Origin: Verrucomicrobiota bacterium
Lineage (GTDB): Bacteria; Verrucomicrobiota; Verrucomicrobiia; Limisphaerales; AV2
Length of the DNA stretch: 18,987 nucleotides
Reading direction: 5' to 3'
Assembly (NCBI GenBank): GCA_003219345.1
Contig: QHOP01000377.1
Location: forward strand, 1 to 18,987
The position numbers and the translations under genes are program-made. The notes beneath the pieces were generated by a model that was not told the origin of the DNA, ran no database searches, and saw only the letters and a list, made by a program, of their open reading frames with translations. This document shows positions 1 through 7,016 of this stretch, one piece after another (the first letter of the stretch is position 1; the number at the start of each line of letters is the position of its first letter).

Positions 1-262
1 TGAGCTGAAGACCGGCAAAATTCGGTGGAGCGAAGACCGTTTCGGCGCGGGCACGGTCACCCTGGCTGGCCAACGTCTGCTCGTGCTCAAAGAAAACGGA
101 GAACTCATCCTGGCGCCCGCTTCGCCGGACGGCTTCAAACCCATTGGCCGCGCGCAAATTCTCCCCAACGGCGTCCGCGCTTATCCAGCCCTCGCCGATG
201 GCCATCTCTACGCTCGAAGCAAGGACACTTTGGTCTGCGTTGATTTGCGCAAGCCCAAATAA
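1..262 (+). CDS. PQQ-type beta-propeller protein, C-terminal fragment
   Basis: This is the last 86 codons of a gene that enters from the left edge; the reading frame begins at base 2 and ends at TAA 260-262. The visible protein contains the propeller-blade signature ELKTGKIRW, the pattern [DE]xxTGxxxW typical of PQQ-like/BamB-type repeats, and ends with LYARSKDTLVCVDLRK, the usual closing strand of such proteins. Proteins of this family are generally exported, folding into beta-propellers used for scaffolding or, less often, as quinoprotein dehydrogenases; no catalytic residues can be judged here. It is a close paralogue of the propeller gene at 1618-2835, and the two flank the acyltransferase gene in the same direction, suggesting one transcription unit. 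Substrate and function are unknown. Confidence 0.8.
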   Translation, partial: ELKTGKIRWSEDRFGAGTVTLAGQRLLVLKENGELILAPASPDGFKPIGRAQILPNGVRAYPALADGHLYARSKDTLVCVDLRKPK

Positions 263-304
263 GAATTGAAAAACGGCCGTGAAAATGTTCCCTTTAGCGC
301 ACCC

Positions 305-1534
305 ATGGCTGACGAAAACTCAACCGCTACCGGTTCCTCCAATGTATCCCAACGGCTGATGTCTCTCGATGCCCTGCGCGGCTTTGACATGTTTTGGATC
401 ATCGGGGCCGAGGACCTGTTTCACGGGCTCAACAAAATCAGCAACACCGGTCTGTTCCGCGTCCTGGCGGAGCAGTTGGACCACGAGGACTGGGAGGGCA
501 TTCACTTTTACGACCTGATCTTCCCACTCTTCGTTTTCATTGTCGGCGTGTCCCTGGTCTTTTCCCTGAGCCAAGCGATGGAGACCGCAGGCCGTGGCGC
601 GGCCATGCGCCGCGTCATCCGACGAGGCGCGATTCTGTTCCTGCTCGGAATTTTCTACTACGGGGGCTTCGGCCACGATTGGCCTGATATCCGGTTGATG
701 GGGGTGCTCAATCGCATCGCACTTTGCTATCTGTTCGCCGGATTGTTCTTCTGTTTCTTCCGGATCAAAGGCCTGCTGGCGATTTGCGTGGCGTTGCTGG
801 TCGGTTACTGGGCGTTATTGACCTTCGTGCCGTTCCCGGACGTTCGGCCCACGCCTGGCGGTTCTCAAACCGTCTGCCGCGAAACCGGCTTCACCAACGT
901 CGCCCAATTGAATCTCACGAGCACGAACCTGATTTCCGGCGCCTTCATCAAAGGCGTCAACCTCACGCATTACATTGACCAGAAATATCTGCCCGGAATG
1001 AAATGGGACGGCACCTGGGACCCCGAAGGACTGTTGAGCACGCTGCCTGCCATTGCCACTTGCCTGCTCGGCGTCTTCGCCGGCCTGCTGATCAAGAACA
1101 AGAACATCGAAGACCGACGCAAGGTGCAATACCTGCTCTCCGCCGGACTGGCTGCGGTGCTCCTCGGTCATCTCTGGGGACTGCAATTTCCGGTGATCAA
1201 AAAAATCTGGACCTCCTCCTACGTGCTGGTGGCGGGCGGATACAGCGCCCTCCTGCTTGGCTTCTTTTACCTCGTGATCGATGTCTGGAAATACCAGAAA
1301 TGGTGCCAGCCGTTCCTCTGGATCGGGACGAACTCCATCACGGTTTATCTGGCCAATAACATTATCAATTTCGATCGGCTTGGATTCCGCCTCGTCGGCG
1401 GCGACGTAAAGAGATTTCTCGACAACACTGTGACCGCCGGCTTTGGCGACCTGGTCGTTGCTCTGGTCGGCCTGGGCCTGGGCATTTGGCTCTGTCACTT
1501 CCTCTACCGCAAAAAAATCTTCCTGCGATTGTAG
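305..1534 (+). CDS. HGSNAT/DUF5009-type membrane acyltransferase (NagX-like)
   Basis: The 409-residue protein has many hydrophobic membrane segments. It carries the hallmarks of the heparan-alpha-glucosaminide N-acetyltransferase family: RLMSLDALRGFDMFWI (residues 17-32), DWEGIHFYDLIFPLFVFIVG (62-81), GVLNRIALCY (133-142), DPEGLLSTLPAI (239-250), KKIWTSSYVL (299-308) and GTNSITVYLA (341-350). His60 lies where, from memory of the family, the acetyl-accepting histidine of human HGSNAT falls. Family members move an acetyl group from cytoplasmic acetyl-CoA across the membrane to an amino sugar; the substrate here is unknown. The frame is also open back to a TTG at 266, but ATG 305 is the first ATG and sits a normal distance before the conserved start. 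It begins 42 nt after one propeller gene and ends 83 nt before another, suggesting a shared transcript, perhaps for polysaccharide modification or breakdown. Confidence 0.88.
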   Translation: MADENSTATGSSNVSQRLMSLDALRGFDMFWIIGAEDLFHGLNKISNTGLFRVLAEQLDHEDWEGIHFYDLIFPLFVFIVGVSLVFSLSQAMETAGRGAAMRRVIRRGAILFLLGIFYYGGFGHDWPDIRLMGVLNRIALCYLFAGLFFCFFRIKGLLAICVALLVGYWALLTFVPFPDVRPTPGGSQTVCRETGFTNVAQLNLTSTNLISGAFIKGVNLTHYIDQKYLPGMKWDGTWDPEGLLSTLPAIATCLLGVFAGLLIKNKNIEDRRKVQYLLSAGLAAVLLGHLWGLQFPVIKKIWTSSYVLVAGGYSALLLGFFYLVIDVWKYQKWCQPFLWIGTNSITVYLANNIINFDRLGFRLVGGDVKRFLDNTVTAGFGDLVVALVGLGLGIWLCHFLYRKKIFLRL

Positions 1535-1617
1535 CGACGGTTGTGCGTCTGTCTTCAAAAATCCTGATCGGCGCGAACAGCGCACTTTTTTGTGCGAACT
1601 GTTGCCTGACGGAAAAC

Positions 1618-2835
1618 ATGCCAGATGAAGACTGGCCGCGCTTCCTCGGCCCGCACGGCAACGGCATTTCCGATGAAACCGGCCTGCTTGAGCGTTGGCC
1701 CGCCAACGGTCTACCGATCGTGTGGGAGAAAAAAATCGGCACCGGGTACGGCGCGCCCTCGGTGCGCGGCGACTGGCTCGTGCTGCATCATCGCATCGGC
1801 GACGAAGAAATCGTCGAATGCTTCGAGGCCGCAAGCGGCAAATCGCTCTGGCGCTACGGGTATCCCAGCCGGTTCATTGACCCCTACGGTTACAATAACG
1901 GGCCACGCGGCACTCCGCTGCTCATCACCAACCGCTGTTACACGTTCGGCGCGGAGGGCAAATTGGTCTGCCTGGAACTGCATACGGGCAATTTGGTCTG
2001 GCAACGCGATACAGCAAAGGAGTTTGAGGTGCCGCCCGCTTTCTTCGGCGTCGGCAGTTCGCCGATCCTGGAAGGCGATTTGTTGACCGTCATGGTCGGC
2101 GGCCAACCCAACGCCGGCCTGGTCGCGTTCGACGCGAAAACGGGAAAAACCGCCTGGGAAAGCGTCGGGGAAAAGAACTGGCAGGGGAAGCCGATGACCG
2201 GGTGGCCTGGCGAGCCGAAAGTGAGCTGGAAACGCTGGGACAAACAGGCCAGTTATTCGACACCGTTACCCGCGACGGTCAACGGCCAGCGGCAAATCTT
2301 TTGCCTGATGCGGCAGGGATTGGTTTCGCTGAATCCAACCAACGGGAACGTGAACTTCAGCTTCTGGTTCCGCTCGCGCGTCGAGGAATCGGTCAACGCC
2401 ATGAACCCGGTCGTGGTGGACGACCTGATTTTCATTTCCGCCGCTTACTACAGGGTCGGCTCCGTTCTGTTGCGCGTGAGGCCGGACAATCGGAGTTTCA
2501 ACGAAGTCTGGCGCAGCACCGCGCTGGAAATTCACTGGACCACGCCGATTTATCACGACGGTTATCTTTATGCGTTCAGCGGTCGCAACGAGCCGGACGC
2601 GCGTTTCCGTTGTGTTGAACTGAAAACCGGCAGGTTGCTGTGGGACCGCGACGAGAGCTGGCCATTGCACAGCAGCCGCGAAACACCGCAACCCAAGGTT
2701 TACGGTCGCGGCTCGGCGATCCTGGCGGATGGAAAACTGATTGTGCTCGGCGAGGGCGGCCTGCTCGGCCTGTTCAAAGTCAATCCGCAAAAGCGCAGCG
2801 AAGACGAGTTGATCTGTTTGAACCTGGCGAAGTAG
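1618..2835 (+). CDS. PQQ-type beta-propeller repeat protein
   Basis: The 405-residue protein opens with DEDWPRFLGPHGNGIS, the common WPxFxGPxGxG entry motif of planctomycete/verrucomicrobial PQQ-like propeller proteins. It has repeated blade motifs EAASGKSLW, ELHTGNLVW, DAKTGKTAW and ELKTGRLLW. I chose ATG 1618, preceded by GGAAAAC. An in-frame GTG at 1543, 8 nt after the previous stop, would add 25 residues (MRLSSKILIGANSALFCA...) that could be a weak signal peptide; since relatives are usually exported, that start is a real alternative. The C-terminus goes directly from VLGEGGLLGLFKVNPQK to RSEDELICLNLAK, about 27 residues shorter than the upstream paralogue over the same region. No haem-binding or clear quinone-ligand motif was seen, so enzymatic activity is not claimed. 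Confidence 0.88.
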   Translation: MPDEDWPRFLGPHGNGISDETGLLERWPANGLPIVWEKKIGTGYGAPSVRGDWLVLHHRIGDEEIVECFEAASGKSLWRYGYPSRFIDPYGYNNGPRGTPLLITNRCYTFGAEGKLVCLELHTGNLVWQRDTAKEFEVPPAFFGVGSSPILEGDLLTVMVGGQPNAGLVAFDAKTGKTAWESVGEKNWQGKPMTGWPGEPKVSWKRWDKQASYSTPLPATVNGQRQIFCLMRQGLVSLNPTNGNVNFSFWFRSRVEESVNAMNPVVVDDLIFISAAYYRVGSVLLRVRPDNRSFNEVWRSTALEIHWTTPIYHDGYLYAFSGRNEPDARFRCVELKTGRLLWDRDESWPLHSSRETPQPKVYGRGSAILADGKLIVLGEGGLLGLFKVNPQKRSEDELICLNLAK

Positions 2836-2949
2836 CGCGTTCGCGCGGCAGCCGCGGCGCCATTCCCAGCCGCGTATTGGGACTATGAACCGTGGTCGAC
2901 GACGCGAGCCGGCGCCCGGCTGCGAGTTTATCGGCCTCCCTGCCTCCAC

Positions 2950-4554
2950 TCAATGCGCGAAAGCTTTTTCGTCTTCGGCCAACGGTTTGTTCACTGTTTC
3001 GGGGGCCCAGATGAGGGCGATGATTCCAAGCAGGTAAGACGAAGCCATCAGCATTGCCGCCAGGCGGAACCCAGGCATGGCCGTCAGTCCTTGCGCCGCC
3101 TGGGCGAGCGGGCCGAGCAGAAAAACGCCGAAGGCCGTGACGTATCGGCCAACGTTGTAACAAAAGCTGGTGCCGGTGGTCCGCAGTCGCGTGGGGAAGA
3201 GTTCCGGAAAATAAATCGCGTAACCGCCGAACGGCGCAAAAACGCAGAAGCCGATGATCGGCCACAGATACCAGATCTGCGCCGGCCGGCTGAAGGTGGA
3301 AAAAGCCCAGATCAAACTACCCCAGGCCAGCACCAGCGCGATCAAAAACGAAACACGACGCCCGCGTCGCGCCGCGAGGGCCGTGAAACAGGAAATGCCC
3401 AGAAATGCGCCGATCTGCTGCAGAATGCCGCCGATGGACTTCAATCGCGTCTTCTCATCGTCGGTAACCGCTTTTTCAAGCAGGCCGCGAATCTCTTCCC
3501 TGCGGTCGGAAGTCAGCGGCGTGTTCAACTCCCGGATCGCGTCAGCCTTCCCCCCGCCTCGCGAGATGCGCGCAAGGAAATTGGCGTATTTGCGCTTTTC
3601 CTTCTCGTCCAGCGCGCCCACTGCGGCGACGTGAGCATCGAGCGAACCGGCGCTGAGGATGGCTTCCATTTTTGGCCGGGTCTGTTTTTCAACGGTCGGG
3701 ATCGCGGAATCGATCAACTCAGGCGTGTAAAACCCAACGCCCCACAGCCCGATTTGGCCGGCAATGGCAAGGCCCAGCCCGACGAGTGTGTGACGCCGCC
3801 AGCGCGCGTCGGTAAAGAGATCACTGATCCGCCCAAACTTATCCATGGCCTGTGCTTGCGCGGCGGCAGCCTTTGCGGCGACCCATCGCTCCGGCTCTTT
3901 CAGCCGGGCAAAGACAAAAACAGCGATGAGCGCGGGCAGCGCGCCCAGGTAGTAAAGTCCACGCCATCCCCAACCCAGTTTGTCACCCGGGACAACGACC
4001 CCCAGGGAAAGTGCCGCGAGAATGTTCCCGATCGCCGACAACGCCTGCAATGATCCGAGCGCGTGCGGGCGCGCGCGGTCCGGCATCACCTCCGCCAAGA
4101 GCGCCGCACCGACGGCAAACTCGCCGCCGACGCCTGCGCCAGTCAGGAACCGGAAGATGGCAAACATCGACCAGCTCTTCGCAAATCCGCTCAAGCCTGT
4201 GCAGACCGCGTAAACGAGAATGGTCACGGCCATCGTTTTGGCCCGGCCCCATTTGTCCCCGATGCTGCCGAAGATCAATCCGCCCGTCGCCCAACCCACG
4301 ATGAAAATGGAAGTAGCCCAGGTACCGAATTTGACCTGCGTCAAGGTATCGGCCTGGGGCATGAGATCCTGCATCGTGATCGAACGGGAGTTCGTGAAGA
4401 TTTGCTGATCGAAGCAATCGAACATCCAGCCGAAGGCGGCGATCAGGAAAACAAACCAGTGGTAGCCATTTAACTCACGCCACCAGGGTCCAGCCAGCGG
4501 GGAAGCAGAGGATTTCGCAGAATTCATGACCGTCGATTCGCCGTTTCGTGGCAT
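2950..4554 (-). CDS. MFS transporter with large TM7-TM8 insertion
   Basis: This is a 534-residue major facilitator superfamily permease with about 12 hydrophobic segments. The loop 2-3 motif is FGSIGDKWGRAKT (residues 95-107), followed by RFLTGAGVGGEFAVGA (135-150), which resembles sugar/organic-acid symporter subfamilies. The closing region GYAIYFPELFPTRLRTTG (444-461) is also typical. Substrate cannot be deduced. Residues about 281-373, between the seventh and eighth membrane segments, form a charged, probably periplasmic insertion not usual in the family. The start is uncertain: ATG 4554 gives this length, and ATG 4527 (MNSAKSS...) is equally possible; neither has a clear Shine-Dalgarno. 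The gene lies behind the terminator that closes the ribosomal operon, so it should have its own promoter in 4555-4715. It converges on the propeller gene ending at 2835. Confidence 0.92.
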   Translation of the reverse strand: MPRNGESTVMNSAKSSASPLAGPWWRELNGYHWFVFLIAAFGWMFDCFDQQIFTNSRSITMQDLMPQADTLTQVKFGTWATSIFIVGWATGGLIFGSIGDKWGRAKTMAVTILVYAVCTGLSGFAKSWSMFAIFRFLTGAGVGGEFAVGAALLAEVMPDRARPHALGSLQALSAIGNILAALSLGVVVPGDKLGWGWRGLYYLGALPALIAVFVFARLKEPERWVAAKAAAAQAQAMDKFGRISDLFTDARWRRHTLVGLGLAIAGQIGLWGVGFYTPELIDSAIPTVEKQTRPKMEAILSAGSLDAHVAAVGALDEKEKRKYANFLARISRGGGKADAIRELNTPLTSDRREEIRGLLEKAVTDDEKTRLKSIGGILQQIGAFLGISCFTALAARRGRRVSFLIALVLAWGSLIWAFSTFSRPAQIWYLWPIIGFCVFAPFGGYAIYFPELFPTRLRTTGTSFCYNVGRYVTAFGVFLLGPLAQAAQGLTAMPGFRLAAMLMASSYLLGIIALIWAPETVNKPLAEDEKAFAH

Positions 4555-4642
4555 CGTGGAACGCGATGCTACCTACACGTATTTTTTCCATACGCCAAGA
4601 AATTATTTCGAGTCGTGGCACCGTTTGGTGGAGGGAGGCTGA

Positions 4643-4673
4643 CGAGTCGGCTCGCGAGGACGCTCGCTCCTCC
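4643..4673. repeat. Clustered small inverted repeats in the rplQ-MFS spacer
   Basis: Two short hairpins overlap by one base: CGAG/CTCG with loop TCGG (4643-4654) and GCGAG/CTCGC with loop GACG (4654-4667). They are flanked by purine-rich GGAGGGAGG (4630-4638) and CTCCTCC (4667-4673), which could pair imperfectly around them. The arrangement looks like an extragenic palindromic element or a structured 5' leader for the MFS gene. No promoter boxes could be assigned with confidence in 4555-4715. Confidence 0.4.
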
Positions 4674-4715
4674 GAGATGCAAACCGTAACAACACCTGAT
4701 TCCAGGCGGCCCCAA

Positions 4716-4743
4716 CAAAAAGGCCCGTTCTTGCGAACGGGCC
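4716..4743 (-). terminator. Rho-independent terminator closing the ribosomal operon
   Basis: Read on the minus strand there is a perfect 9-bp stem GGCCCGTTC/GAACGGGCC (4722-4730 with 4735-4743) around a 4-nt loop, followed immediately by five T residues (4717-4721). It begins 21 nt after the rplQ stop codon. This is a textbook intrinsic terminator and marks the end of the rplD-to-rplQ transcript, separating it from the MFS gene. Confidence 0.93.
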
Positions 4744-4764
4744 GCCAAAAGAAACACAATTCGC

Positions 4765-5238
4765 TTACTTGTTTGCTTCGGCGGTTTTCGTCCCCGCCCC
4801 GGCGGTTGCTGGTTCGGCCGCCGGCGCAATAAAATCCACCCATTCCAGAATCGCCCGCTGCGCGGCGTCGCCCTGGCGCTGGTCCAGTCTCACGATGCGC
4901 GTGTATCCGCCGTTGCGCTCCTTGAACGACGGCGCCAACTCCTCGAAAAGGATGCGCACGACGTCTTCGCCTTTGCGCCACGCCTCGCGTTCGGCCTTGC
5001 TCCTGTGCAGCGTGCGGGCCTGATGACGCAGGCGCGCTGCCGCAAGCCGGCGGGCGTGAATGGTGCCGGCCTTGCCCAGGGTGAGGATTTGCTCCGCAAC
5101 CGAGCGAGCCGCTTTCGCCCTGGCCAGCGTGGTGGTCACGCGTTTGTGCTTGATGAGGCTGCAAACCAGGTTGGCCAGCATTGCGTTCCGGTGTTGGCCA
5201 GTGCGACCGAGCTTGGCGGTTCGTTTCCGATGACGCAT
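4765..5238 (-). CDS. rplQ: 50S ribosomal protein bL17
   Basis: The 157-residue protein begins MRHRKRTAKLGRTGQHRNAM, the bL17 N-terminal signature, and continues with LVCSLIKHKRVTTTLARAKAAR. bL17 sits near the polypeptide exit side of the large subunit and helps fold 23S rRNA. It is longer than the E. coli protein (127 residues) because of an Ala-rich tail after EWVDFIAP. Its start lies 9 nt after rpoA, and the SD-like GAGGAACGG spans the rpoA stop (TGAGGA), so translation is probably coupled. It is the last gene of the operon, just before a strong terminator. Confidence 0.98.
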   Translation of the reverse strand: MRHRKRTAKLGRTGQHRNAMLANLVCSLIKHKRVTTTLARAKAARSVAEQILTLGKAGTIHARRLAAARLRHQARTLHRSKAEREAWRKGEDVVRILFEELAPSFKERNGGYTRIVRLDQRQGDAAQRAILEWVDFIAPAAEPATAGAGTKTAEANK

Positions 5239-5247
5239 AACCGTTCC

Positions 5248-6267
5248 TCAGACTTGAAGTGCTTTGGCTTCTTCCTTGGGCGCTTCGAGCAAAGAGGGGT
5301 CGATGTTCATACCCAGGGTCAGTCCGAGCGCCGCCAGTTTCTCTTTGATTTCGTTCAGCGACTTCTTGCCGAAGTTGCGATACTTGAGCATTTCGGCTTC
5401 GGTCTTCATCGCGAGCTGGCCGACGGTCGTAATGTTTGCGTTGTTCAAGCAGTTGGCCGCGCGCACGCTCAACTCGATTTCGTTGACGCTCATGTTGAGC
5501 AGTTTCTTAAGCTTGGCCTTCTCGTCGTCCTGTTTGGTTTCGGCTTCCTCGAACTCAACGGCATTCTTGTCATAGCCGACAAAGACATCGAGGTGATGTT
5601 GTAGAATCGCCGAGGCCTGGGTCAGGGCGTCGTCCGGCGAAATGCGACCGTCGGTCAGGATTTCCAGGATCAAACGGTCGTAATCGGTGCGCTGGCCGAC
5701 CCGAGCGGCTTCCACGGCGTAGCGAACGCGTGTCACGGGCGAGAACAATGAATCGATCGGAATCACGCCGATGAGCTGGTCGAGCTTTTTATTTTCGTCT
5801 CCGGGGCAAAAACCTCGGCCCACCTTGATTTCCAGTTCCATCTCGAACTTTTTCTTTTTGTCCAGCGTGCAGATCAACTGGTCGGGGTTGACCAACTCGA
5901 CGTTCTGGTTCAGTTTGATGTCCCCGGCGTTCACCGGACCGTCTTTGCTCACGGAAAGCGTCAGCGTTTGGGGCTCGCGCGTGTGGGCCTTGAACTTGAT
6001 TCTCTTGAGGTTCAAAACGATGTCAGTCACGTCCTCGACCACACCGTCGATGGTGGTGAATTCGTGCATGGCTCCGTCGATTTTGATGGAGGTGATCGCT
6101 GCGCCTTCCAGCGAGGAAAGGAGCACGCGGCGCAGAGAGTTGCCAATGGTATGGCCGTAACCGGTTTCAAACGGTTCGGCGATAAACTTGGCGAAGGTTT
6201 CCGTGGCGGTTGAATCCTCCTTGGTCAACCGCTTGGGCATTTCGAAACGGCCTAAACGTACTGGCAT
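5248..6267 (-). CDS. rpoA: DNA-directed RNA polymerase alpha subunit
   Basis: The 339-residue protein has the standard two-domain structure. The N-terminal dimerisation/assembly domain carries GYGHTIGNSLRRVLLSSLEG and VVEDVTDIVLNLK. After a charged linker (EEAETKQDDEKAK), the C-terminal domain runs ELSVRAANCLNNANITTVGQ and continues to FGKKSLNEIKEKLAALGL. The RxxN of the C-terminal domain, which in E. coli contacts UP-element DNA, is present. The alpha dimer nucleates assembly of RNA polymerase. Here it follows rpsD as in most bacteria, but across a 100-nt spacer containing a strong hairpin. ATG 6267 fits the normal N-terminus; a second ATG nine codons in is less likely. Confidence 0.99.
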   Translation of the reverse strand: MPVRLGRFEMPKRLTKEDSTATETFAKFIAEPFETGYGHTIGNSLRRVLLSSLEGAAITSIKIDGAMHEFTTIDGVVEDVTDIVLNLKRIKFKAHTREPQTLTLSVSKDGPVNAGDIKLNQNVELVNPDQLICTLDKKKKFEMELEIKVGRGFCPGDENKKLDQLIGVIPIDSLFSPVTRVRYAVEAARVGQRTDYDRLILEILTDGRISPDDALTQASAILQHHLDVFVGYDKNAVEFEEAETKQDDEKAKLKKLLNMSVNEIELSVRAANCLNNANITTVGQLAMKTEAEMLKYRNFGKKSLNEIKEKLAALGLTLGMNIDPSLLEAPKEEAKALQV

Positions 6268-6293
6268 AGTTTTCTTTCTCGCAATTTTAATCT

Positions 6294-6329
6294 GACCCGA
6301 ACCGATTCATTCCCGCCGCGGTTCGGGTC
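6294..6329 (-). promoter_or_regulatory. Perfect 11-bp hairpin between rpsD and rpoA
   Basis: Arms GACCCGAACCG (6294-6304) and CGGTTCGGGTC (6319-6329) pair without mismatch around a 14-nt loop, in the spacer just upstream of rpoA. On the minus strand the hairpin is followed by a purine/A-rich stretch rather than a T run, so it is not a canonical terminator. A second, smaller hairpin (GCTCTC/GAGAGC, 6346-6361) lies between it and the rpsD stop. Possible roles are partial termination, RNA processing, 3'-end protection of the upstream message, or a binding site for a regulator; this is inference. Confidence 0.6.
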
Positions 6330-6367
6330 CGTATAATTGCATCGTGCTCTCACTCGAGAGCGGCTGC

Positions 6368-6976
6368 TCAGCGGGAATAAAATTCGACCACGGCCTGCTC
6401 GTTGGCAATCGGCTGGATTTCGTCGCGCGTCGGGACGCGAGCGACGGCGCCTTTGAAGGCCTCTTTGTTGAGCGACAGCCAATCCGGGACCACGCGGCTG
6501 GTGGCCATCTCCAGGTTCTTCGAGGCCATCTGCCGCGCAACATTCGAGTCCTTCACTTCCACGACATCATTCACTTTCAACGCGCAGGAAGGAATGTTGA
6601 CCTTGCGCCCGTTCACTCTGATGTGGCCGTGGGACACCATCTGGCGCGCGGCCGGACGCGTGTTCGCGAAGCCGAGATGATAAACCACGTTGTCCAGGCG
6701 GGTCTCCAGAATCTGCAGCATGGTTTCGCCCGTGACACCGCGCCGCTTGAGCGCGCGCTCGTAAACGTTGCGAAATTGGCGTTCCATTAAACCGTAGTAG
6801 TAGCGCAACTTCTGCTTTTCGAGCAGGCCCAGAGCGTAATCGGTGACTTTTCGGCGGGACTTCGGTCCGTGCACGCCGGGGCCATAATTTCTCCGTTCCA
6901 GATATTTCGACTGGCCAAAAATCGGTGTGCCGAAACGGCGACTAATGCGAGTGCGAGGTCCTGTGTAACGAGCCAT
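6368..6976 (-). CDS. rpsD: 30S ribosomal protein uS4
   Basis: The 202-residue protein begins MARYTGPRTRISRRFGTPIF and contains the S4 RNA-binding domain (LDNVVYHLGFANTRPAARQM, then VSHGHIRVNGRKVNIPS). It nucleates assembly of the 30S body and lines the mRNA entry pore. The N-terminal cysteine cluster of zinc-binding uS4 variants is absent, so this is the zinc-free form. In E. coli uS4 also represses the alpha operon, but no equivalent of that leader pseudoknot was identified here. The start has no clear Shine-Dalgarno; it is preceded by AATTT and a heptamer array. Confidence 0.99.
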   Translation of the reverse strand: MARYTGPRTRISRRFGTPIFGQSKYLERRNYGPGVHGPKSRRKVTDYALGLLEKQKLRYYYGLMERQFRNVYERALKRRGVTGETMLQILETRLDNVVYHLGFANTRPAARQMVSHGHIRVNGRKVNIPSCALKVNDVVEVKDSNVARQMASKNLEMATSRVVPDWLSLNKEAFKGAVARVPTRDEIQPIANEQAVVEFYSR

Positions 6977-6981
6977 AAATT

Positions 6982-7016
6982 AGATTTGAGATTTCAAATT
7001 TGAAATTTGAGATGTG
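6982..7016 (-). repeat. Five tandem AT-rich heptamers between rpsK and rpsD
   Basis: The spacer contains five contiguous 7-mers. On the plus strand the first is AGATTTG and the third and fourth are AAATTTG; the second and fifth differ at one or two positions. The array starts 5 nt upstream of the rpsD ATG and abuts the rpsK stop codon exactly. The middle units also make the sequence locally self-complementary (CAAATTTG). Confidence 0.8.

Noticed and set aside
815..1834. Long minus-strand open frame (339 codons) opposite the acyltransferase and propeller genes
   Set aside because: It runs antisense across two well-supported genes and has an Arg-rich, unrecognisable translation; a GC-driven shadow.
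2907..2921. AGCCGG/CCGGCT hairpin between the convergent propeller and MFS genes as a bidirectional terminator
   Set aside because: Only a 6-bp stem with a 3-nt loop and no proper T run on either strand; termination here probably occurs, but this site is not convincing.
2953..4053. Plus-strand open frame (366 codons) opposite the MFS gene
   Set aside because: Antisense to a clear transporter with membrane segments and MFS motifs; no recognisable domain.
4555..4620. TTGGCG with a downstream T/A-rich hexamer as the MFS promoter
   Set aside because: The -10 candidates at suitable spacing match the consensus poorly, so no promoter is claimed.
6332..6337. TATAAT on the plus strand, and its complement, as a promoter in the rpsD-rpoA gap
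   Set aside because: No matching -35 box at the right distance in either direction; on the plus strand it would drive antisense of rpsD.
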